Source of the DNA: a virus
DNA length: 27,799 nt
Direction: 5' to 3' (one strand)
IMG/VR virus record: IMGVR_UViG_3300036781_000068
Location: 1-27,799 of that record
Both the position numbers and the translations under genes were made by a program. The notes below the pieces were generated by a model, which searched no databases, was not told the origin of the DNA, and worked only from the letters and a program-made list of their open reading frames with translations. Positions 15,875 through 22,314 of the stretch are shown here, in pieces (position 1 is the stretch's first letter; each line of letters starts with the position of its first letter).

Positions 15875-16526
15875 TTTGCCTTCTCCACTTGTCCGCATTT
15901 CGTATCCAGGTTCTCAGGGCCGCTTGCCAATCCTTGAAGCGCTTTCCCTTGGCAGTCGCATCGTCTTTGAACTGCGCCAATTCCCGATCAAACATGTCGG
16001 AGGGCCACCCGTCGATTATTTTCTGAGCAGCATCCGTCAAAGCGGGTTCAAAGTCGGCGGGAAGCGCGATCTCGCGCGTACCCCCGATAGGGGGTTCTTT
16101 CTTCTTTTCTTCTTTCTTCCCTTTTTCCCTTCCTTGTTCTGTGTCCTGCTCCTGTCCCGGTACTGTCCTCTTTTCGGTCCCGTTGAGTGTCCTGCCACTG
16201 TCCTGAATTGGCTGATAAACATCGTAATTACATATAGTTATAACAAGCAATCCTGTCTCACTGCATGTCTCTATCATAGTCTCGGTTTTGAGACGGGTAA
16301 GAAACCGCTCAACCCAGCCTTTTTGACGGTCCAAAGCCACCGCCATGTCGCGAATTGACATGGCCAACTGGCCTCGCTCAAGCACGATGATGCGGCCTTT
16401 GTAGCGAACCTTTGTCTGCCGCCATGACGCGAGCATGGTCAGCCATACGAAGGACAGAGCCTCCGATTGGTTGCGAAACGCTGGATGGTGCAGGGCGCGC
16501 CGGTGCGCGTGGACGTAGCCGCTCAT
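15771..16526 (-). CDS. Replication initiation protein (lambda O / DnaT-like)
   Basis: A 251-residue protein. Residues 1-110 look like a winged-helix DNA-binding region: SEALSFVWLTMLASWR, IIVLERGQLAMSIRDMAVAL and GWVERFLTRLKTETMI, the classic N-terminal signature of phage replication proteins. A charged linker follows (GREKGKKEEKKKE). Residues 155-220 are a helical domain with WPSDMFDRELAQFKDDATAK and FKDWQAALRTWIRNADKW, similar to the DnaT-like C-terminal domains that contact the helicase or loader. The ATG at 16526 overlaps the preceding stop (ATGA) and lacks a strong ribosome binding site. It probably binds the origin and recruits the host helicase. Confidence 0.75.
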   Translation of the reverse strand: MSGYVHAHRRALHHPAFRNQSEALSFVWLTMLASWRQTKVRYKGRIIVLERGQLAMSIRDMAVALDRQKGWVERFLTRLKTETMIETCSETGLLVITICNYDVYQPIQDSGRTLNGTEKRTVPGQEQDTEQGREKGKKEEKKKEPPIGGTREIALPADFEPALTDAAQKIIDGWPSDMFDRELAQFKDDATAKGKRFKDWQAALRTWIRNADKWRRQNGEYRNGANSIARRESGWTTVLRSVSGGDATVDG

Positions 16527-17230
16527 CGAGCCATTCTTTCAAGGCGATCAGCGTAGGCCATGCGGCCTCTCCATTGGCCATGCGGCTCAAATAGGTTTTC
16601 CCTGTCTCGCCAGTCGTATCGATGACCGTTCTGCGCGAGCGAGGTGCTGTCAGCGGACAGGAAGGGATAATCGCCAGCGACAGCGGTGCCGCGCAGCATG
16701 TGCAGCGGAGGCCAGCGGTTACCGAGCAACGCGCCCACTTCGTCCATACGGCGACGGTAGGCATCACATCCGACCGGTTCGCGCTTGGGGTCACCGATCC
16801 AGCCAAGGCAGACGCGGCTATAGCGGTCGCACAGCTTGCCGAGCCGATCTAGCGGGCCGTCCATATGCCAGACAGGCGCGCCACGATCAGAGCCGTGGGG
16901 CCAGTCGTTCAGCAGTCCGTCGTTGAGCTGGGATGGCGCGGCAGGAGCGTCGGGGATGATTGCCCAGCGGCCCGGCTCAAACAGGCGCGGTTCAAGCCAG
17001 CGGAAATAGTCCTCCCAATCGAATCGCGCTGCGTCAGTCGGATCCACACCCGCCCGCACCGCTTGCCGCCAGAAGGAGAAGGCGCCATTGTCGTACATGA
17101 CGAACGGAGCGATTGCCTCCACATCGGCGACATTATCGGGGCGGTAGAAACTCACGCAGAACGCGCGGCCTCTCATCGCCAGCAATGCGGCCTTCGGAGT
17201 CAGCGGCGTGCCATGATAGACCAAGGCCAT
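16523..17230 (-). CDS. DpdA-like 7-deazaguanine DNA transglycosylase
   Basis: A 235-residue protein resembling the phage DpdA (deoxypurine-in-DNA protein A) family, distant relatives of tRNA-guanine transglycosylase that exchange guanine in DNA for a 7-deazaguanine. Visible landmarks are VMYDNGAFSFW (Asp47), WAIIPDAP (Asp94), PVWHMD (His122), LGWIGD, LHMLRG (His177) and LSADSTS (Asp194). Two aspartates are expected in this enzyme class, one acting as nucleophile. GGGAGG about 7 nt upstream and a TAATG overlap with the QueD gene stop place it in the same transcript. The assignment is from remembered family pattern, so activity remains inferred. Confidence 0.62.
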   Translation of the reverse strand: MALVYHGTPLTPKAALLAMRGRAFCVSFYRPDNVADVEAIAPFVMYDNGAFSFWRQAVRAGVDPTDAARFDWEDYFRWLEPRLFEPGRWAIIPDAPAAPSQLNDGLLNDWPHGSDRGAPVWHMDGPLDRLGKLCDRYSRVCLGWIGDPKREPVGCDAYRRRMDEVGALLGNRWPPLHMLRGTAVAGDYPFLSADSTSLAQNGHRYDWRDRENLFEPHGQWRGRMAYADRLERMAR

Positions 17231-17541
17231 TAAGCCTCCCAGCGAACGTAAATTCGCTCGGAGGGGCGAGAAATATCAATGCGAACCGCTCCAGGTAACC
17301 GAGCCGCAATATCTCTAGCCAAGTCCTCTCCTAGACCGATGATGTTATGATCAAAATCGGCGCACGCCTGATGTAGTGCATTCTGCAAGCTGGACGCATC
17401 GTTGCACTCGGGAAACCACGCGACGATTTCATAGGTATGGCCGTGCAGACGGCCAATGGCATCTCGATGCGCACAGCAAATGAATGCACCTACGCCGGTT
17501 AACACCTTGCGGGGCGCGGATTGGTCCTGTATTTCTGTCAT
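17230..17541 (-). CDS. queD: QueD-like 6-carboxytetrahydropterin synthase, shortened
   Basis: A 103-residue member of the QueD / 6-pyruvoyl-tetrahydropterin synthase family, which acts early in 7-deazaguanine (preQ0) synthesis. His25 (CAHRD), His33 and His35 (RLHGHTYEI) match the zinc ligands, and Asp64-His65 (DFDHN) match the catalytic pair. The loop between the first histidine and the HGH is much shorter than in E. coli QueD, removing the position of the catalytic cysteine; Cys22-Cys23 lie just before His25 instead. The start at 17541 follows GGAGG by about 11 nt; a longer in-frame ORF to 17709 would overlap the methyltransferase. It lies immediately upstream of the DpdA-like gene. Confidence 0.75.
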   Translation of the reverse strand: MTEIQDQSAPRKVLTGVGAFICCAHRDAIGRLHGHTYEIVAWFPECNDASSLQNALHQACADFDHNIIGLGEDLARDIAARLPGAVRIDISRPSERIYVRWEA

Positions 17542-17569
17542 TGTCAGTCGCGCCTCCACGCGGTTGTCA

Positions 17570-17599
17570 GGGCGGGCGTCGTTGTCAGCGACCCCGCCC
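17570..17599 (-). other. Intercistronic GC-rich hairpin between methyltransferase and queD
   Basis: An 11-bp stem with one bulged base: GGGCGGG-GTCG at 17570-17581 pairs with CGACCCCGCCC at 17589-17599 around a 7-nt loop. It fills most of the 73-nt gap between the methyltransferase stop and the QueD start. No T-run follows on either strand, so it is not a typical intrinsic terminator. It may act as an mRNA processing or stability element that sets the level of the downstream modification genes. Confidence 0.55.
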
Positions 17600-17614
17600 G
17601 CTCTCCACCTTATG

Positions 17615-18607
17615 TCACTCCGCAGCATCCGCCACAAGGTCATCGGTTTCGACGGTGAATAGGTCGGGAGCGTCGCCAGCAAGCGCATCGGACTTCGCTC
17701 GAGCGACATTCTTGACGGCCTGTTTGAAATAACTGGCCTTCAACTCCACCCCAAGTCCGCGGCGACCATTCAAAACGGCGCCATAGACCTCGCTACCGAC
17801 ACCCATGAACGGGGTTAGAACCGTGTCGCCAGGATTACTCCACAGCGCAATGCAGCGCTCGATTACATCCAACTGGAGCGGGTGTACGTGTTTCTCATCT
17901 TCCGGCTCTTTTGCGGCCTTGTATGGCAACACGCGATCGATCCGGATGTCATCCCAAACGCAACTCGCGTAACGCCTCCAAATCCAGTGCGACAGCTTGT
18001 TGATGCGCTGGTCAGTTTCACCTTTGTGGATCAGCAATTCTGGCGGGACTGGCGTTGCGCCGGCATAATGATCGAACCCGGTCTCATGGGCGACGGGCTC
18101 GGCGTTATCACCATGCCGCTTGAATATCAGCACGAAGTCGCCGGCCGCGATCGTAGAATGAGTGCTATCCTTGACCAGTTGTTTGTGGGTCAAGTGCTTC
18201 AACCGCGTGCGGATGGCGACCCGCAGCGGCTCTTTCCAGATGACCACTCGGCCGAAAAAGTGAAAGCCGTGACGTTCGTGCAATTCGATGATCTTGCCCG
18301 GCAGGTCATGATACCCCCGCTTTTGGCCGGGCTGGGGAATGTCCATACAATGCACTACCGAGATGCGCCCCGGCTTGGTGACGCGCGCGAGCTCTTTAAT
18401 CAAAAACTCGTAGTGTGCGTAAAAGGCATCGTAATCGACGCTATTGGACATATCTCGATCATCGCTGCTGTAATTATACAGGCCGCAGAATGGCGGAGAA
18501 TAAACCGACAAGCCGACGCTATTCGTCGGAAACCCGGAAACCACTTCCACGCAATCGCCATTGTAAAGCGCGTAATCGTCGGTGATGATTTGATCAATCA
18601 AAGCCAT
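17615..18607 (-). CDS. Site-specific DNA methyltransferase (beta-type, N4/N6)
   Basis: A 330-residue amino-methyltransferase. Catalytic motif IV is SPPF at residues 37-40 near the N-terminus, and the S-adenosylmethionine site FMGVGSEVYGA is at 267 onward, followed by GRRGLGVELKASYF. This order (motif IV before motif I) is that of beta-class enzymes modifying adenine N6 or cytosine N4. The middle holds the target-recognition part (GKIIELHERHGFHFFGRVVIWKEP). The ATG overlaps the helicase stop by 10 nt; AGGAAAT precedes it inside a variant of the phage start motif (GAGCGAGCAGGAA). A protective role against host restriction is likely. The recognition sequence cannot be read from the gene. Confidence 0.85.
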   Translation of the reverse strand: MALIDQIITDDYALYNGDCVEVVSGFPTNSVGLSVYSPPFCGLYNYSSDDRDMSNSVDYDAFYAHYEFLIKELARVTKPGRISVVHCMDIPQPGQKRGYHDLPGKIIELHERHGFHFFGRVVIWKEPLRVAIRTRLKHLTHKQLVKDSTHSTIAAGDFVLIFKRHGDNAEPVAHETGFDHYAGATPVPPELLIHKGETDQRINKLSHWIWRRYASCVWDDIRIDRVLPYKAAKEPEDEKHVHPLQLDVIERCIALWSNPGDTVLTPFMGVGSEVYGAVLNGRRGLGVELKASYFKQAVKNVARAKSDALAGDAPDLFTVETDDLVADAAE

Positions 18608-19968
18608 TTCGGAATTTCCTGCTCGCTCGTGTGTTCGTGGAAGCGCTTCAATCCAAGCGCGTCGTTCATTTGCTCAATCATAACCTTGAACATTTCATCA
18701 GCCGCAGCCGATTTACGTTTCCGGTTTTTCACGACGCCGGCCAGCCCTTCTGTCGTGACGGAATCAACCCTGACCGCATTCTTTTGCCCGAAGCGCCACA
18801 GCCTTCGAACCGACTGGTAATATTGCTCAAAGCTGTGATCCGGAAAGTCGGTCATGTGCGAGCAATGCTGCCAGTTTAGGCCAAGCGACGTGATTTTATA
18901 TTTCGTCACCAGCTTGCCCAACTGTCCGGATTTGAACGCGATCAGCAATTCCTCTTTGCGTTCATCGCTATCCGATCCCTTGATTTGTTCGGCGCCATCG
19001 ATCGCCGCGACCAATGCATCCGCCTCTGCGTTGAGTTGGCACCATGCGACGCCGCAATCCGATGTAGAAAGGAGCTCTGCCGCCTTTTCGCATCGCGCGA
19101 TGATTGTCGCGCGGCGCTCCTCGCGTTCCTCGGCCAATCCCTTAGCGGGAACGGAAAACATCATCCCAGGACGCGGCGGACTTTCCAGAACATGCTCTTG
19201 CTCGATCAATTCCGGCAACACATACCCGTCGTCGCTGAACCCGATGTCCGAGGGCTTGCGGATGGCCCGAGCCCATGAGCAAACCCATCGCCAGAAATCC
19301 TGTTCGGCGTGATGCTTGAACCGCCACTTGGATCCCATGAACATGGGGTGGAGACTGTCCTCATCGTTTTTGAAGAACATCCCCAGCATGTCCATATAAC
19401 CAAGTTGGCCAAGCGCCTCGGATGACGTGCCGAGCTCGATGTAATCGTTAGGAGAGGGGGTGGCAGAGCATAGGAGACGGTATTTCACCATCCGCATGAA
19501 CTCGGTAATTTCCGCCTTCCGCGATCCTTCGAAATTCTTGATGCAGCTGCTTTCATCGCAAACAACCCCAGCGAAATCGACCGGATCGAATTTGTGCAAT
19601 TGCTCATAATTGGTCAGCACGATGCGCGCGCCGGGCTTCATCGTGCCGTCCCGTGATCGTTCGGCGTCGAAATCGAATTTCTCCGCTTCCTCGACCATCT
19701 GCATTGACACCATCAAAGGCGACAGGAGTAGGACAGGCTTGTTCGTGTGTCGAATGACGTTCTCGGCCCAAATCATCTCTTGGAGGCTCTTGCCCAGCCC
19801 GCAATCCTCGAAGAGCGCGGCCATGCCTTGCTCGACCGCGAACTCGACCAGCGACGATTGGAAGTCTTTCGCCTTAGGATGATGGAATGTTGGCTTGAAC
19901 CCGTATCGACCATCCAGTTGCGACTTATTGCGCACGAAGTCCGCATACGCCTCAACCTGCGATTGCAC
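18598..19968 (-). CDS. SNF2/DEAD-like superfamily 2 helicase
   Basis: A 456-residue superfamily 2 ATPase. Walker A is EDCGLGKS at residues 54-61, motif II is DESS at 138-141, motif III is LLCSATPSPND from 166, and motif VI is QSVRRLWRFGQ from 385. The fold fits phage SNF2-like helicases commonly paired with a DNA methyltransferase, as here, where the genes overlap by 10 nt. The start is a GTG at 19968 with GGAGG upstream; the gene overlaps its upstream neighbour by 17 nt. It could remodel DNA during modification, replication or recombination; no target is visible. The bacterial dpd system also includes an SNF2-like helicase, but that resemblance may be coincidental. Confidence 0.85.
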   Translation of the reverse strand: MQSQVEAYADFVRNKSQLDGRYGFKPTFHHPKAKDFQSSLVEFAVEQGMAALFEDCGLGKSLQEMIWAENVIRHTNKPVLLLSPLMVSMQMVEEAEKFDFDAERSRDGTMKPGARIVLTNYEQLHKFDPVDFAGVVCDESSCIKNFEGSRKAEITEFMRMVKYRLLCSATPSPNDYIELGTSSEALGQLGYMDMLGMFFKNDEDSLHPMFMGSKWRFKHHAEQDFWRWVCSWARAIRKPSDIGFSDDGYVLPELIEQEHVLESPPRPGMMFSVPAKGLAEEREERRATIIARCEKAAELLSTSDCGVAWCQLNAEADALVAAIDGAEQIKGSDSDERKEELLIAFKSGQLGKLVTKYKITSLGLNWQHCSHMTDFPDHSFEQYYQSVRRLWRFGQKNAVRVDSVTTEGLAGVVKNRKRKSAAADEMFKVMIEQMNDALGLKRFHEHTSEQEIPKWL

Positions 19969-20164
19969 GGCCAGCCTCCGTCAGTCGAAAGTCGGAATAG
20001 AAGCCGTTGGGCGATGCGGTTTCGGTCAGATATTCCGCCGCTCGCAGCAAGCGGAACGGCCACATCGCATGGCCCCGCACTCGGATTAAACCGCAGTCGC
20101 GAACGCATCGCAGCGCGAAGGCTTGATCCTTCGGCATCCTTGCCCTAATATCGTCGTTGCTCAC
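19952..20164 (-). CDS. Small basic protein, possibly winged-helix
   Basis: A 70-residue protein starting with GTG at 20164. The start is chosen because GAGCGAGG ends 7 nt before it; a longer in-frame ORF to 20317 would run through a GC-rich hairpin and into the upstream gene. The sequence alternates helices and a strand (QAFALRCVRDCGLIRVRG, FRLLRAAEYLTETA, YSDFRLTEAGRAI), and the ending resembles the wing of a small transcription regulator. I recognise no family. It overlaps the helicase start by 17 nt, so translation of the two is likely coupled. Confidence 0.6.
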   Translation of the reverse strand: MSNDDIRARMPKDQAFALRCVRDCGLIRVRGHAMWPFRLLRAAEYLTETASPNGFYSDFRLTEAGRAIAG

Positions 20165-20194
20165 TGAATTACCTCGCTCGTTCTTCATGGGCGA

Positions 20195-20226
20195 CGCCCG
20201 CTCCGTTAATTCGGGGCGGGCGTTTT
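20195..20226 (+). terminator. Terminator-like hairpin oriented on the plus strand
   Basis: An 11-bp stem with one G-T wobble, CGCCCGCTCCG at 20195-20205 and CGGGGCGGGCG at 20212-20222, closes a 6-nt AT-rich loop and is followed by TTTT then CGTT on the plus strand. It sits in the 64-nt gap between two minus-strand genes. On the minus strand it has no T-tract, so it would not stop the operon. It may block antisense transcription or serve as an mRNA-processing hairpin. The shared GCGGGC core recalls the hairpin before queD. Confidence 0.5.
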
Positions 20227-20228
20227 CG

Positions 20229-20540
20229 TTAAAGGGATGGTTCCCGGATAGCGGAAGCGCGCCCCTTGGCAACGATATCTGCCCAGCCCATCTTATCGGC
20301 GATGATATCGAGCGCAATCGATGCTTTCAATTTATCTCCGTCGCGAATGGCCTTGGTCAGATCCATGATATCGCCTTGGCGGACATCGGAAGCGTATCGA
20401 TCCTTGCCACCCTGAAATCCATTATCGAATGCCTCATTAGTCGCTTTGTCGATAAGGCGATTGTGACAGCTAAGGCATGTTGGCTTGTCCGCCTTATCCA
20501 AAGTGTCGAAACACGCGACGCATTGTAATTTCTCGCTCAT
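20229..20540 (-). CDS. Zinc-ribbon hypothetical protein
   Basis: A 103-residue protein with a four-cysteine zinc ribbon near the N-terminus: Cys7 and Cys10 (QCVACFD), Cys22 and Cys25 (TCLSCHN). The rest is helical and charged (AIRDGDKLKASIALDIIADKMGW). AGGAGG lies 6 nt upstream of the ATG, a strong ribosome binding site. It begins 8 nt after the sliding-clamp stop. Such ribbons are frequent in phage proteins that bind DNA or the host RNA polymerase, but nothing here identifies a partner. Confidence 0.62.
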   Translation of the reverse strand: MSEKLQCVACFDTLDKADKPTCLSCHNRLIDKATNEAFDNGFQGGKDRYASDVRQGDIMDLTKAIRDGDKLKASIALDIIADKMGWADIVAKGRASAIREPSL

Positions 20541-20548
20541 AAATCCTC

Positions 20549-21631
20549 CTACGTTGTCGGCATCACGACCAGCAAAGCTTCGGGCTTCGACGGCGTGGTG
20601 ATCATCATCGGTGCGCGGTTATCGACCAGCCCCAGCTCGACCGTATCCGTCTCGAGGGCGTTCAGGGCGTCGCGCAGGAACTGCGTGCGGAATGCAGCGT
20701 CAAAACCTTTCCCGACAACCTCACACGCGATTTCATCCGTTCCTTGGTCGCCAAGTCCGCGGCTTTCGATCGACAACTTATCCTTGCCGATAGTCCAGCG
20801 ACAGGTGCGGTCCTTATCATCGGCGAGGATCATGATACGACCGATAACCTGGCGCAATGCGTCTGCGTCGATCTGGATCGTGACCGGGCTTTCATCGCGG
20901 ACCACGCGAGCGACATCGGGGAACTTGCCGTCGACCATCTTGTATGTGACCGCGATATCGCCGAACTCCCACCGCATCCGCGCATCGGTCGCCGAGATCG
21001 AAATCTTGTCCGCATCCCCCGCCAGCTTGAGCAACAGCGTTACAGCTGCGTTCGGGCAAATCACGCTCGGCATTTCGCCTCCCTCGGTGATGACGCGGGC
21101 CATGCGATTGCCGTCCGTGGTTTTCAGGTGCAGCTTGCCGTCGATCCACTGATGCGAGGCGCCGGCAAAATTGATGCGCGTTTCGTCGCTGTCGGCGGCA
21201 TGGGCGACCAGTGCGAGCGCCTTGATATAATCCTCGCCGACCGTGAAAGGCGCTGCGTCGTCATCGAACGTCAGTTGCGGGAACGATCCGGCATCAATCG
21301 CACCGTAGCGCGTTTTCGACCGGCCGCATGTCATCGTCATCCAGCCATCGGCGACGCTGATCTTGACCTGCCCGCTGCCTTGGAACGTGCCGACCACGGC
21401 AGCAACCTTATCGCCTCCGACCGTGAACGCCCATATGCCTTCGCTCTCGACACGCAGACCCTTGGTGATCGCGCCATCGTAGTTTGTGCGGGTCAGTTCG
21501 GCCACGTTTCCAGTGATCGTGAACAGCACGTTTTTCAGGATCGGCTGCGTTTCCTTCGATGAGATCGAAATCTCGTTTACGGCGCGCAATGCCTTGAGCA
21601 GCGCGGATGCCTCGCATGTAAATGTCGTCAT
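20549..21631 (-). CDS. dnaN: Phage-encoded DNA polymerase sliding clamp (beta subunit)
   Basis: A 360-residue DnaN-like clamp, close to the usual 366-370. Evidence: the N-terminal LLKALRAVNEISISSKETQPILKN region with the clamp signature, LTRTNYDGAI, the domain 2 core (LHLKTTDGNRMARV), YKMVDGKFPDVARVV in domain 2/3, and MMITTPSKPEALLVVMPTT at the end. The final MPTT replaces the normal MPMRL ending, so the C-terminus is slightly atypical where clamp loaders bind. GAGCGAGGAA lies 3 nt from the ATG. It would encircle DNA and tether a polymerase, probably the host enzyme since none is visible here. It is the second gene of the leftward operon. Confidence 0.85.
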   Translation of the reverse strand: MTTFTCEASALLKALRAVNEISISSKETQPILKNVLFTITGNVAELTRTNYDGAITKGLRVESEGIWAFTVGGDKVAAVVGTFQGSGQVKISVADGWMTMTCGRSKTRYGAIDAGSFPQLTFDDDAAPFTVGEDYIKALALVAHAADSDETRINFAGASHQWIDGKLHLKTTDGNRMARVITEGGEMPSVICPNAAVTLLLKLAGDADKISISATDARMRWEFGDIAVTYKMVDGKFPDVARVVRDESPVTIQIDADALRQVIGRIMILADDKDRTCRWTIGKDKLSIESRGLGDQGTDEIACEVVGKGFDAAFRTQFLRDALNALETDTVELGLVDNRAPMMITTPSKPEALLVVMPTT

Positions 21632-21646
21632 GTATTCCTCGCTCTG

Positions 21647-21853
21647 TTAGATTTGTTCGCGTTCGGCTTCGATGCCATCCAGTGCGTCACTGATCTTGCG
21701 CAGCGTGACCGGATGGGGGCTTTTGATCTTGCCTTGCTCCCAGCGCCAGAACGTCGAGTTTGGCAACTCGGCGCGCTCCATGAGCTTGTTGATAGAGACA
21801 TGCGCCGCGGTCGCCCGGTCGCGCACAATTTGGGGTGTAAGGGCATCGCTCAT
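21647..21853 (-). CDS. Small XRE-type HTH repressor/Cro-like protein
   Basis: A 68-residue DNA-binding protein beginning MSDALTPQ. Helix-turn-helix features are RDRATAAHVSINKLMERAELPNSTFWRWEQGK, with the recognition helix SINKLMERAE or NSTFWRWEQ, followed by VTLRKISDALDGIEAE, typical of short XRE proteins. I choose the ATG at 21853 although a longer ORF to 21982 exists, because a promoter predicted just upstream would start RNA on this very codon. It lies at the divergent switch, the place of a Cro/CI-type regulator. The gene precedes the sliding clamp, with the clamp start motif in the 15-nt gap. Confidence 0.72.
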   Translation of the reverse strand: MSDALTPQIVRDRATAAHVSINKLMERAELPNSTFWRWEQGKIKSPHPVTLRKISDALDGIEAEREQI

Positions 21854-21859
21854 GCCAGT

Positions 21860-21888
21860 TTCATAGGGTGTGCATTTTTTTGCGTCAA
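21860..21888 (-). promoter_or_regulatory. Leftward promoter predicted to give a leaderless repressor mRNA
   Basis: Reading the minus strand, TTGACG (21888-21883) and TATGAA (21865-21860) are separated by exactly 17 bp. With normal spacing, transcription would start at 21853, which is the A of the HTH gene ATG. No ribosome binding site precedes that ATG, in agreement with a leaderless transcript as known for lambda cI made from the maintenance promoter. The TTGACGCAA containing the -35 also occurs at 27550-27558. TGCATT copies at 21871, 21891 and 21905 flank the promoter and might be operator half-sites. Confidence 0.6.
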
Positions 21889-21903
21889 GTTGCATTCGAG
21901 CTA

Positions 21904-21932
21904 TTGCATTGTTGTGCGCGCCGTGGTTTATG
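21904..21932 (+). promoter_or_regulatory. Possible rightward promoter of the early operon
   Basis: On the plus strand TTGCAT (21904-21909) and TTTATG (21927-21932) are spaced 17 bp apart, about 90 nt before the first rightward gene. Both boxes are imperfect, so the call is tentative. The TTGCATT sequence is a direct repeat of the one at 21890-21896, 14 bp away, and could be bound by the HTH protein, overlapping this promoter. No better rightward promoter was found in the switch region. Confidence 0.35.
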
Positions 21933-21955
21933 GTGGCTGCGGCCAGCGATGGTCG

Positions 21956-22006
21956 GGACGGTCCGGAGTTTGTTGTGTCCACTCCCGGCTCCGGGTCGTC
22001 CGTTTT
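21956..22006 (+). promoter_or_regulatory. Leader hairpin with T-run (possible attenuator) before the rightward operon
   Basis: A 13-bp stem: GGACGGTCCGGAG (21956-21968) pairs fully with CTCCGGGTCGTCC (21989-22001), allowing two G-U pairs, around a 20-nt loop. It is followed by TTTT (22003-22006). The first gene starts 16 nt beyond, with its start motif in between. The layout resembles an intrinsic terminator or attenuator in an early leader, which could be overcome by antitermination. A competing small hairpin (CCCG/CGGG at 21984-21995) would disrupt the long stem. The T-run is short, so termination may be partial. Confidence 0.45.
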
Positions 22007-22007
22007 A

Positions 22008-22017
22008 GAGCGAGGAA
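22008..22017 (+). promoter_or_regulatory. GAGCGAGGAA start-associated motif (first rightward gene)
   Basis: One of seven sites where GAGCGAGG, usually extended to GAGCGAGGAA, sits 13-16 nt upstream of a start codon. The others precede genes starting at 13808, 15215, 20164, 21631, 24740 and 27609. It contains GAGG as a modest Shine-Dalgarno core, but the conserved GAGC before it is not explained by ribosome pairing. It fixes the start at 22023 over a longer ORF. Confidence 0.75.
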
Positions 22018-22022
22018 TTGAA

Positions 22023-22304
22023 ATGACCGACGAATTTATCGATGTAGAGGGCCTGGCGAAGCGCTTTCGCGAAGCGCGCGCAGCCTACGATGAGGCGAAC
22101 AAGGCTCGCGATAATTACGCGCTCGATCTGCGCATCGCCGAGCGGGATGGTGACGAGGCCGCGATTGCCGCAGTTAAGGCGGAAAACTCGGCAAGCCTTA
22201 GCGGCTGGTATCAGCTTCACACCGCGCAGAAGCAAGCCGCTGTCGACCTGTGCGACGCGCTTGGCATCACGCCCAGCGACATGCGCTCTGCGCTGTACGT
22301 TTAG
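22023..22304 (+). CDS. Hypothetical coiled-coil protein, first gene of rightward operon
   Basis: A 93-residue highly charged protein. It looks like a continuous helical coiled coil through VEGLAKRFREARAAYDEANKARDNYALDLRIAERDGDEAAIAAV, ending in a shorter helix (AAVDLCDALGITPSDMRSAL). The start at 22023 is fixed by the GAGCGAGGAA motif 15 nt upstream; an in-frame ORF beginning at 21870 would run through the promoter and hairpin. As the first gene after the switch it is likely to be expressed early. I recognise no family. Confidence 0.65.
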   Translation: MTDEFIDVEGLAKRFREARAAYDEANKARDNYALDLRIAERDGDEAAIAAVKAENSASLSGWYQLHTAQKQAAVDLCDALGITPSDMRSALYV

Positions 22305-22314
22305 GAGGATAGAC

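Noticed and set aside
15735-16358. Plus-strand ORF of 207 codons opposite the replication gene
   Set aside because: Antisense to a gene with DNA-binding and DnaT-like segments; the ORF carries a low-complexity FFLLFFFLPFF run that mirrors the Lys/Glu linker on the other strand.
17882-18820. Plus-strand ORF of 312 codons opposite the methyltransferase and helicase
   Set aside because: It runs antisense to two genes with clear catalytic motifs and crosses their junction; the sequence has no domain.
21854-22022. Extensions of the HTH ORF to 21982 and of the first rightward ORF to 21870
   Set aside because: Both would read through the promoter and hairpin region and into each other; the leaderless start and the GAGCGAGGAA motif support the shorter forms.
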